Assembly (NCBI RefSeq): GCF_052857255.1
Contig: NC_135505.1
Coordinates: forward strand, 51,993,507-52,057,506
Origin: Amblyomma americanum
Taxonomy: Eukaryota > Arthropoda > Arachnida > Ixodida > Ixodidae
Direction of reading: 5' to 3'
Length of the DNA: 64,000 bases
Positions 44,041-60,164 of the stretch are shown piece by piece; positions within the stretch are counted from its first letter, which is position 1, and every line of letters starts with the position of its first letter. The notes below the pieces were generated by a model. That model searched no databases and had not been told where the DNA came from. It saw nothing but the letters and a program-made list of their open reading frames with translations. The position numbers and the translations under genes were made by a program.

Positions 44041-45279
44041 ATGCCGGAAGGTCCGGGTGAACCATCGCAGCCCATCTCTGCCACAGTACTCTGTCACGGA
44101 GTGCAGCACCAGCGCGACCCTTCTCCATTTAGTGGCACCGATGACCAAGACGTCGACGATTGGCTGGCCTCCTATGAGCGCATCAGCACTTACAATCGGT
44201 GGGACGATTCCATGAAACTTAGCAACGTCCTCGTCTACCTAACGGACGTTGCCAACCTATAGTTTCGCAACCATGAGGCCGATCTTCCCACCTGGTCGTC
44301 CTTTAAAACCAGCTTCGCCAACGTTTTCGGCCGCCCCGCCGTCCGGAAGCTTCGCGTCGAGCAACGTCTTCGTGCTCGATCTCAGCTCCCTTCCGAGACG
44401 TTCACAATCTACATCGAGGACATCGTTGACCTGTACAAGCGTGTCAACCCCTCCATGTCCGAAGGGGATAAAGTCAACCACATACTTAAAGGCATAGCTG
44501 ATGACGCTTTCCAGATGCTGCTGGCGAAAAACCCCACTTCCGTCGCTACCGTCATCCAGTTGTGCCAAAGCTTCGACGAACTCCGCAAGCAACGCGCATC
44601 TACGCGGCAGCCCGGCGCGCCTGCGGGGGGTCTTGCTGGCTTGGCCCTTGGTGGCTCGTCTGCTGAGCAGTTCCTGTTAATGCAGCAGGTTAAAGACTTC
44701 ATCCGCGAAGCGATCGCTCGCCAGCTTTCTCTGCTGCATCACATTCCCGACCCCGTCTGCCCTCCGCACGACCTGGCGCCATCTCTCACGCCCACTATCC
44801 GTCGTGCTATTCAGGAGCAGGTCGCTGCAGTTCTGCCATCCAGTCCCCCACCTCCTCCTGTGGCAGCGCCGCTCACCTATGCTGAAGCAGTCACCGGTAC
44901 ACGGCGCTCGCCCACCTCTGCCGCCTACCCTAGCAGCCCGGCCTTTTATGCTCCACCGCCGTCTATACCCCCGCCGCAGGTCCCGGTTCGTCGACCCCGC
45001 CGAAACCCTACGAACCCCTGGCGTACCGAGGACAATCGACCGATATGCTATTCCTGCGGTCTTCCGGGCCATGTCGCACGCTTTTGCCGTCAGCGATCTC
45101 CTCGTTCTGGCGATTTCATGGGGAATTTCCGCTACGATTCCGGGCCGCCCTTGCCTAATGTCTCTTCTGCCTCCTCTACACATCGCTCCCAGTACCCTAC
45201 TCGCCGCTCGCCTTCCCCTCGTCGACGTTCCATTTCTCCGATACTCCGCCGCCCGGACCCTCTCCCAGAGGAAAACTGA
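44041..45279 (+). pseudogene. gag of element B, one Trp-to-stop change
   Basis: 412-codon frame from ATG 44041 to TGA 45279, with a single internal TAG at 44260-44262 at the Trp of VANLW (Trp in element A). Capsid region 44100-44620 (DWLASYERISTYNRWDD, FRNHEADLPTWSSFKTSFAN, RKLRVEQRLRARSQ). A Pro-rich linker and CCHC knuckle CYSCGLPGHVARFC at about 45047-45088 follow, and then a basic Ser/Arg tail ([13 protein letters not shown]). It forms the cytoplasmic particle. Confidence 0.85.
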
Positions 45280-48200
45280 CTGCCGCAGTTCAGGAGGCAA
45301 GAACTGCGTGTTTTGCCAACTTTTTAAGTCCTCCGTGTTCTCCTGCTAACGTGGTTGAGGTGTCTGTTGAAGGGGTCCCCGTTCTCGCGCTCGTCGACAC
45401 GGGTGCTGCAGTGTCAGTAATTAGTGATGCTCATCGCCGCAAACTTCGTAAGGTGACAACGCCGCTGTCTGACTTTTCACTACGTACGGCCACCTCTCAG
45501 CGCATCCACCCCATCGCAGCCTGCACGGTCCGCGTTTCTATCAACGACGTCGCCTATACCATCGAGTTTGTTGTGCTGACCGCCTACTCTCACGATGTCA
45601 TCCTCGGCTGCGATTTCCTCTCGACCCACCGCGCGGTGATTGATTGTGCCCGTGCGGAACTTGAGCTTTCTCCCCTGTGGGATGTTTCGTTGTGTGACCT
45701 ACCTGTGCGCTCCGCTAAGCTTCTTGTAGCTGCCGACACCGACATACCTCTCTCCTCTTCAGCCCTCGTTCCGCTCCGCCCCGACTCTTTCCTCAGCGGC
45801 CCTGTTCTTTTCACACCTACCGCAGCAGCCACTCGCCATCAGCGCCTCCTCATTCCATTCGCCGTTGTCTCGATTTCCAATGGCCACTGCGCCATCTATG
45901 TCACCAACCCATTTTCTTGCCCGTCGTTTGTTCTTCGCGGCGAATGCCTCGGCTCTATTGAAGAACTGGACCCTGCTCTTGCTTCCGAGTTCTCCGATAC
46001 CCGTGCCTGTTCCCCAGTTACTGCCTTAGCCTGTTGTGCGACAGCGCCCGATCCGATTTCCATCGACGTCTTTCGTCGTAACATCGCTCCCGACCTTCCG
46101 TCCGCTTACCGTGACCAAATCTTGGAACTTCTCTGCCGCTTCCGCAACTCTTTCGACCTTTCCCAGCCCTCCTTGGGGCACGCATTGGCCGTCTCTCACA
46201 CAATTGACACTGGTACCCACGCTCCCTTGCGTCAGCGACCGTACCGAGTCTCGCCGAGCGAGCGCCGCGTCATCCGTGACAATGTTGACGACATGCTTCG
46301 GCGCGGCATAATACAGCCTTCTCACAGCCCTTGGCCCTCTCCTGTTGTCTTGGTGACGAAAAAAGACGGCTCCATCAGGTTCTGTGTGGACTACCGCCGT
46401 CTCAACAAGGTCACACGCAAGGATGTTTATCCTCTACCCCGACTCGACGACGCACTGGATTGCTTGCAGGAAGCGGAGTATTTTTCATCCCTCGACTTAC
46501 GCTCAGGCTACTGACAGGTCCCGATGGAAGCGAACGACAGGCCGAAAACCGCTTTCGTCACCCCAGACGGCTTGTATGAGTTCAATGTGATGCCATTCGG
46601 CCTCTGCAATGCTCCAGCCACATTCGAAAGGATGATGGACACTATTCTCAGTGGCCTCAAATGGGAAACTTGTCTGTGTTACCTAGATGACATTGTCGTT
46701 TTTTCCAAAGATTTTCCTTCCCATCTGCACCGCCTTCAGCGCGTACTCACTAGCCTTACTGACGCCGGCCTCCAACTAAACTTGAAAAAATGTTACTTCG
46801 GCGCAACGCAGCTCACAATATTATGCCATGTCATCTCCAAAGACGGCGTTCTTCCTGACCCTGCCAAACTTCGCGCCGTCGCTGACTTCCCCAAACCAAC
46901 CACCTTAAAAGTACTTCGCAGTTTTAAAGGCTTATGCTCATATTTTCGCCGCTTCATCCGAAATTTCGCCAGTATCATCGCCCCTTTAACGCAGCTTCTT
47001 GCCGGCAGCCCGAACCTTTCGTCTTGGTCCCCCGCCTGCGATACCGCGTTCAGCACTTTACGCCGCATGCTGGTCTCTCCCCCCATCCTTCGCCATTTTG
47101 ATCCCGCCTGTCCGACAGAAGTTCACACTGACGCGAGCGGTGTGGGCTTGGGCGCAGTTCTTGCCCAGCGAAAGCCTGGGTATCCGGAATACGTCGTCGC
47201 TTACGCCAGCCGCGCCCACACCAAGGCGGAATCAGACTATTCTGTCACAGAAAAAGAATGTCTCGCCATCATTTGGGCAATTGCCAAGTTCCGCCCTTAC
47301 ATTTACGGCCGGCCCTTCTATGTCGTCGCAGACCACCACGCCCTATTCTGGCTATCCTCCCTCAAAGATCCTTCTGGCCGACTCGCCCGCTGGGCTTTAC
47401 GTCTCCAGGAGTTTGATATACACGTCATTTATCGCTCCGGCCGCAAGCACTCGGACGCCGACGCCCTTTCTCGTTCACCACTCCCATGCGAGTCAACCTC
47501 TGCCCTCGTCTGTGCCTACGAATTCTCTTCGTTCAACATCCCTGATATGCTCTCCGAACAACTGAAGGATCCTTGGATCACCTCGCTGCTAAACTTCCTG
47601 AACACTCCCTCGCCGCATCATTCGACCCGGACCCTTCGCCGCCAAGCCCACCACTTCGCCGTTCGTGATGGCCTCTTATACCGCCGTAATTACCTCCCCG
47701 ACGGCCGGAAGTGGCTGTTGGTCATCCCTCGACACCTCCGTGCTACAATCTGTGCCTCTTTTCACGCCGCTCCACAATGCGGCCACGCCGGTGTACTGAA
47801 AACATATGCTCGCCTTCGTCAGCGATTCTACTGGCGAGGTATGTACCGCTACATACGTCAGGACATTCGGTCATGCACCGCCTGCCAACGTCGCAAGAAA
47901 CCTCCCCACTCCGCCGCCGCTCCTTTGCAGCCGTTACCTTGCCCTGGCCGTCCCTTTGACCGCGTCGGCATTGATATTTATGGCCCGCTTCCAACTACTT
48001 CGGCTAATAATCGGTGGATCATAGTTGCCGTTGACCATCTCACCCGTTACGTCGAAACGTCGGCTCTCAAATCTGCTACCGCAAACGATGTCGCTCACTT
48101 CATTTTACACAGTCTTGTTCTTCGTCACGGCGCCCCGAAAGAACTTCTAAGTGACCACGGCCGTGTTTTTCTCTCGGACGTCGTCGAGGCACTGCTCAAG

Positions 48201-48827
48201 CAATGCCAAATAGTTCATCGCTACACCAGCGCCTATCACCCCCAGACCAACGGCATGACTGAGCGGTTCAACCGCACTCTGAGTGACATGCTCGCCAAGT
48301 ACGTTGACACCGCCCACTCCAACTGGGATCAAGTGCTCCCGTTCGTCACGTACGCGTATAACACAGTTACTCAGACAACAACGGGGTTTTCTCCTTTCTT
48401 CCTCTTATATGGCCCGGAGCCTACATCCACCATGGACACCATCCTTCCTTATCACCCTGACCATTCCGAGACCACCTTACTCTCCGAAGCTCACCTGTAT
48501 GCCGAAGAATGCCGGCAACTTGCCCGCTCTTTCACCACACAGCAACAATGGGATCAGAAGCACCGTCGGGATTCCCCGGACCCTGCAGCGTCATACACAT
48601 CTTACGCCCTCGTTTGGCTCTGGGTGCCTTCCTCCACTCCCGCCCTCACCACGAATCTACTGTCTCGCTTTCACGGACCTTACCGGGTTCTCCACCAAAC
48701 TTCTCCGGTGACTTATATCGTTGAGCCGCTCGTTCCCTCTTCGGACCACCGTCGCCGGGGGCGCGAAACTGTGCACGTTGAGCGCCTCAAGCCTTACTAT
48801 GACCCGCCCATCATCTCCTCTCCGTAA
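45270..48827 (+). pseudogene. pol of element B (protease, RT, RNase H, integrase), one Trp-to-stop change
   Basis: The frame is -1 relative to gag and already open across the gag stop. The long clear part is 45351-48827, about 1158 codons, with one TGA at 46512-46514 in SGY(W)QVP. Protease: [14 protein letters not shown], about residue 16. [36 protein letters not shown] and [10 protein letters not shown] (about 444-447). RNase [15 protein letters not shown] and the [11 protein letters not shown]lu region. Integrase: zinc domain [21 protein letters not shown] (about 805-850), then [21 protein letters not shown] and [13 protein letters not shown] for the D,D,E triad. GPY/F module: [20 protein letters not shown]. 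Apart from the stop no lesion was seen. Confidence 0.88.
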
Positions 48828-48850
48828 GTTGCCAGGATGGCTCCTTTTTC

Positions 48851-48860
48851 GGAGGGAGAG
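48851..48860 (+). promoter_or_regulatory. polypurine tract of element B
   Basis: GGAGGGAGAG, four bases before the 3' LTR. Primes plus-strand DNA synthesis in LTR elements. Confidence 0.75.
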
Positions 48861-48864
48861 TAAT

Positions 48865-49036
48865 TGTAATGGGACCGACAGGCGCAGCGCAGCGAAGAAG
48901 TGGACGAGTTTAAGCGGGACAACGAAGCAGCAGACGAAGTGCAGCTGGGTTTTTCGAACGACGCCTGTGAGTGTGCTCGTCGTGTCGCCGGTCAACCAAG
49001 ACCAACCGACCTGTGCTTCAAATAAACACCTTGACA
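48865..49036 (+). repeat. 3' LTR of element B
   Basis: 172 bp, seven substitutions from the 5' LTR and no indels. Confidence 0.95.
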
Positions 49037-49040
49037 GCAT

Positions 49041-49235
49041 GAACAATTGCTTTTCGTACTGAAATTGGCATTGGGCATCGGATATTGTTCAACACACAAG
49101 AAACCGCGCGCATTTTTTTTACAGAGGTGGGACAAACCGGAATTCCATAAACGATCACTGCCAAAAAACAACCCAAGTTATTTAACAGAAGATGCATATG
49201 TAATAGGTTGGCAAGCGCATATATTACAGTCAGAT
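49041..49235 (-). mobile_element. second LINE, upstream continuation
   Basis: Minus strand 49210-49041 reads DNIWNSGLSHLCKK, a one-base shift, RAVSCVLNNIRCPMPISVRK and AIVHA. This joins to FVYSFMRYGL at 43790 on the other side of element B. Its upstream part is absent, so the LINE is 5'-truncated. Confidence 0.7.
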
Positions 49236-49439
49236 GTGTGTAAGAATAATAGTTTTAATGGTAGAATTTTTTTTTGAATATGGAAGCACACAAGTCGCGT
49301 TCTAGTAGGGTTAATGCTGATTAGATTAGTCGAAAACCAGTCCATGGCACTGGTAGCATTATACTGTAACTAGCTAAGTGCATCATAGTAATTAGTTGAA
49401 CAAGATACAAGTACCGTGTCTTCGGCGCATTGATACACA

Positions 49440-55815
<6,376 letters not shown>

Positions 55816-55824
55816 CGTCTTTCA

Positions 55825-58413
55825 GATAGTGACAATGTGATTGCTGATGCCTCTTCTTTCTAGGTCCTCAGTGGTCGCCGAGTGCAGAGCAGCAGCAACG
55901 AAGAATAAGTGCGTGCACCATAAAGACAATAATGAAAATGATGTGATTAAACAGAGAGCGTTCTTTGGAACGACTGCGTATCCCCTTTGATCCTCTACGC
56001 TGTCTAAGTCATTGATCATGCTGTGCAATTCATCTTCTGAGTGACTTAGCAAAGCAATGTGATCAAGGAATCGAAGGTTACTATGGTATCTTCAATAACA
56101 ATTATTCCGCAACGGTTCCCAGTGCAGGCTTCTGAGTATCTCCTTTAAAATGGTGGGGAATAACAATGCTGCGATCGTGTCTTCTGAACTGCATACCACT
56201 TTCTGAACATTTTTTGCTTACTTAATTGAGGACAGTGGACGTTGTGCAACCTTTTATATCTGTTCCTGTATATTTACTTAAGGTTTACCTCCACGCTGAT
56301 CTCGTATTGCCTGCATGTCTGCAGTAGTTTCGATTGAGTCCAATGCTTTGTCTTATTCTACGAAAGCTTATATAGGGGTTGTTTATATGCTGCGCATTTC
56401 TTTGTCACCTACATATTAGTGTGGATATGGTCTGTTGTCAAGTAACATTCACGAAAGCCTTCCTGGTGATTGTTTGAAATTTTAAGGTTGCGCGGATTTA
56501 TTACGCAATTACCTTAGTAACTTTCTGGCAAGCAATGGATAGTAAGCTGATTGCTCTCCAAATAATCAGGTGGTTGACGTCTCTTTTCTTATGTATTACG
56601 ATTGTGTTATCGTTCTTCCGAGATTCCGGCCCACTTCAGGTCATAAGGCACTACGTATGTAATGTGGTTTGTTTCTCTTCCGGAATCTCCCCGCCGTTAT
56701 TTCACAGAAGTGCTATTACTTGATCAACAGCTGCTTTCTCCCCTTTCAATGTCCCCAAGGCATTCTTTAGTCCCAATTTCATTACTCTCGAAATGAAGAT
56801 TACTATTGCTCTAGTTAATAATATAGGATGTCCGAGTATATTCACTGACTATGGGTCCTCCTTCCATATAAATTTAGCCACCTTAGGCTTTATTTTTCAT
56901 TCCAATAAGCTTATTCAGATATACGCCGTTGATGTGCCCTGCTGCCTCTCTCTTCACCTTACTCGTTACTTTCACTTTCGTATAGATTTGTGTAGAACTC
57001 TTTTTCTAAATTAACCATCCAGGCTGTTAATGGCATTCCAATGTATCTCCGTTTTAGGCACGGACCTGCATAGTGATAGCTGTAAGATTATCGTGCATTG
57101 CTTGCACAAGAAGATTTTGTCCTAAATTAAATCGGAATATCTGCTCTGTCTCCCTTTTACCGCTAACTCGTTGGTGGGCTTCTCCTTTCTGGCCCTTTGT
57201 CTTCTCTGTTTACGTCTGTGCTAATTCCAGCCCTTTCGTTTCTATAGTCCCCTACATCGCACCTTTCTGAGGGCCTCCACACCCGGCTCGCTTGCAGTAT
57301 AAGGAAAAAGTATTATTTGTATATGATTTTTAGTGTCTCTTTTGGGGCTCTTCCACGTCTACTTTCCGTCCTCTCGTTTGCGAAAGAAGGTGTTCGTGAT
57401 CACAAATTTTGTCCCGCTGGGAACTCCAGTAATATCCTCCCCCCTTTATATACTTAGAGACAATGCCATATTCGCAAGCAACCAATTCTCTCTGCCTCTT
57501 TAATCTATAACTTCGCACTGAAGTCGCCCATCACTACAGTGTACTGGGTTTTTTTCTTTCCTCACTCTCTACGTCTCCGTAGAAGCTTCTGATGATCTGA
57601 TAATTGGGGCTGTATGTTGGGGCTTTGGCCTGCTCAACCTTTAGTGCGTAATTCTTATTAATATCTTGACTGGATGAGATCGGAAAAACATTTATCGAGC
57701 ACTAGAAAAGAGATCTTCGCGGCTTCAGACAGCGTCTTCTGTCTTCATTCACAGGGTTGGTGCCCTAGTCCAAGGCTCCACTGAGTATGGCCATCTCGCG
57801 AGCTCGCTCTACTAGGCACTTCAGGCCTTTCAAGATTACGCTGGAAATCATACTCTCCAACTGCTCCGCACTCGGGTTTTTCATTCTATGGATAGATGGA
57901 GGCTCAATCTTTTGACAGGCATATGATATATGGTAGAAATCTGCTTTCTCTCAGCAGCATGGGCACCTAGTCTCATACTGCGTACAAAGATTTTATTAAG
58001 AAGGTTTAGATTCGGGAAAGTAGCCGTCTGCAGCTGTCGCCATGCAAAAGCACCCTCTCTGCTTAGATCCTTAAGCGACTGATCTTGACTGATGTGTAAA
58101 TCTCACACTGAGTTCTTGTATCTACAATCGTCCTCAACATCTTAGTACGTGGTCAGCCTTTAACACTCAGTGGGCCTCACCTGTCCTCCTAACTTCAGTA
58201 AGGCCTATGACTTTCGATTTTTTTATCCGCTAGTTCCTCAAACAGCACTGCTAGACTTCCCTGACTGCCTAAGGTTCTAGTGTTAAAGGTTACCAGGTGC
58301 AGTTTCCCATGGCGAAAAGTACGAAGCCAGATATTCTTTGTACCCTCCACTGCGTCTAAGTCTCTCGACGGCCTAGGCCAGTTTCTCCGCAGTCTGTGGT
58401 GTCTGAAGACCAA
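55825..58413 (-). mobile_element. RTE-type LINE, degenerate, endonuclease to RT
   Basis: Minus strand from 58413: LHLVTFNTRTLGSQGSLAVL and FEELADKKIE (endonuclease start). Near 57520 comes a GDFSAKL segment, the catalytic GDFNAK strand, with stops after it. RT palm fragments follow (56490-56300, including an ALDSIETTADMQA-like piece), and LSHSEDELHSMINDLDSVED just after the active site at 56050-55985. It carries stops and frameshifts throughout. The C-terminus and 3' end are missing at about 55825. Confidence 0.65.
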
Positions 58414-58504
58414 AGTTTAAAAGGTATTCATGCAGGTGGTTGCGGTCAAGCACTGCAAAGGCTGGCGTAATCCTGTTCTCGTGAGGGAACTTGTGAAAAT
58501 CAAT

Positions 58505-59030
58505 TCCTTAAAGCGAGCGAGTGTCCTTGCTTCCTCCATACAGTATGCTTGTAAAGTGTACTGAAATTATGGATTAAATCACAAGCATGCATTGAGCTGG
58601 AAGTGAAAACTCTGATATCAATTTTGTTACGCGCCAGATTTGTTGAGGATTTCTTGGACGCCCGCAATGAGAATCTATGCGCTGAATGTAAAAGCCGCTG
58701 CAGCTTTAGAGTTGAGGTCGCTTGTCGAAAGGACTATTTTCACAAATTCGGCGCGAACAAAATGTGTCCTTTGGAACGAGCGAGTGTCCTTGCTTCCTCC
58801 AAACAGTATGCTTATAAAGTGTTCTCAAATGATCGATTGAATCACAAGCATGCATTGAGCTTGCTGTGAAAAGAATATCAGTTTTGTGAGGCGCCAGCTT
58901 CGTTGAGGAATTCTTGGACGGTCGTGGAAAGAATTCTCTTCGCCCAATGTAAAAGGCTCTACAGCTTTAGAGTTGAGATAGCTTGTCGAAAAGACTATTT
59001 TCACAGTTTTTGCGCGCACAAAATGTGGCC
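58505..59030. repeat. two-copy tandem duplication, 263-bp period
   Basis: CGAGCGAGTGTCCTTGCTTC occurs at 58514 and 58777. CAAGCATGCATTGAGCT, TTGTTGAGGA/TCGTTGAGGA, CAGCTTTAGAGTTGAG and CTTGTCGAAA(G/A)GACTATTTTC follow in both. Copies are roughly 85% alike. Only short ORFs. Confidence 0.88.
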
Positions 59031-60160
59031 TTTAGAGGTGAGTGAAAATTTGGAGTTCTTATAGATATAACATTCTAAATCAACATTGTGCCTCAAGCTC
59101 TATTTTAAAAGATGAAGTTTATAAGTGTACAAGATTTGAAAACAGCGTTGGAAGATGTTTATATCTCTAGTGAAAAAAAAATATGCTCGTTTTTTTGTGG
59201 TTCCTTAGCTCCGGACAAAGATTTTGTTTTCAAAAACAGGACGAACAGTGCTAGGGCCACTCACAAAATTTACCTCCACTGCATCTGCTCTCATCCACAA
59301 ACCTGAGGGTTCCTGCTTGCCTCCATTTACCGTCGGGGTGCTCATGGACTTCATCTCCATCAATGCGTGGCCCCTTCCTCTGTATATCCGGGCAAATATT
59401 TTCCGCTTAGAGTTCGCCGCTACACGGCTTTTTTGACCTCGTCCCACTCACAAAGGAAGGCCTGAAGATTAGAACGCAATTTCTGATGCAATTTCCAAGT
59501 ATAATATTTCTTGCACATATTACTAAGTTGCATTATATGAGGACCAAAAAGTGTTTTTTCAAAATAGGTGTAGTCATGAATGTAAAGATAAGGTGGGACT
59601 CACCCGAAATATGTATGCATCTTTAAAGTGTCATTTCGCAGGAGTTGATGTTAGTGAAACAATGTGCACAACCTTATTAGCCGCATAAATGTGAATGCGA
59701 GTGCCCCTAAGGTGCCAGATGTGACGTTTAGCTCGCGTTCGATGCCTTTTGACAGGTGGTGGCCAGCTCGTGACCCCGTCTTCGCTCAATTCCTCTAGTT
59801 GGGTCTTTGCATTATTCCTAAAACATTCTAGCGATCGGCGACGCGAATGTGAGAGGAAACGGAAACTGCGGGAATATCCGGTGTTGTGCGCCCGTAAAAT
59901 GTTACAAATGAGCCAACAGCACAGGGACACAGATGTGTGTGTCCGCGATGCCGACAGATCATTGGCTACATCAAAGATTGCGCGCCCACGAAATTTAGAC
60001 CACCATGCGAGTAATGCTTCGAAGCACCAACGTGGCCACATGGGCGCCAAGCATATTATAAACTACAACCCGTTCAGCATTTAGATTTTTTTAAGCAAAA
60101 TGTTTTGCCCCAGGGCATCAATGCTGGGTAAAGGTGTGATTGGTGATATAGTAGAGATGA
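59031..60160. other. anonymous sequence
   Basis: ORFs of 111 codons (59749-60084 plus) and 139 codons (60050-59631 minus) overlap almost completely on opposite strands. Neither shows a motif I know. No other feature. Confidence 0.35.
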
Positions 60161-60164
60161 AATG

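Larger units (their letters stand above)
43791..49036 (+). mobile_element. Ty3/gypsy LTR retrotransposon B, young, nearly intact
   Basis: A 5246-bp element with 172-bp LTRs (43791-43962, 48865-49036; seven differences, about 4%) and target duplication GCAT (43787-43790, 49037-49040). A polypurine tract GGAGGGAGAG lies at 48851-48860. Gag and pol each have one in-frame stop in place of a Trp codon and otherwise are open along their length. No env is visible. It lies in the RT-thumb coding sequence of the second LINE. Confidence 0.95.
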
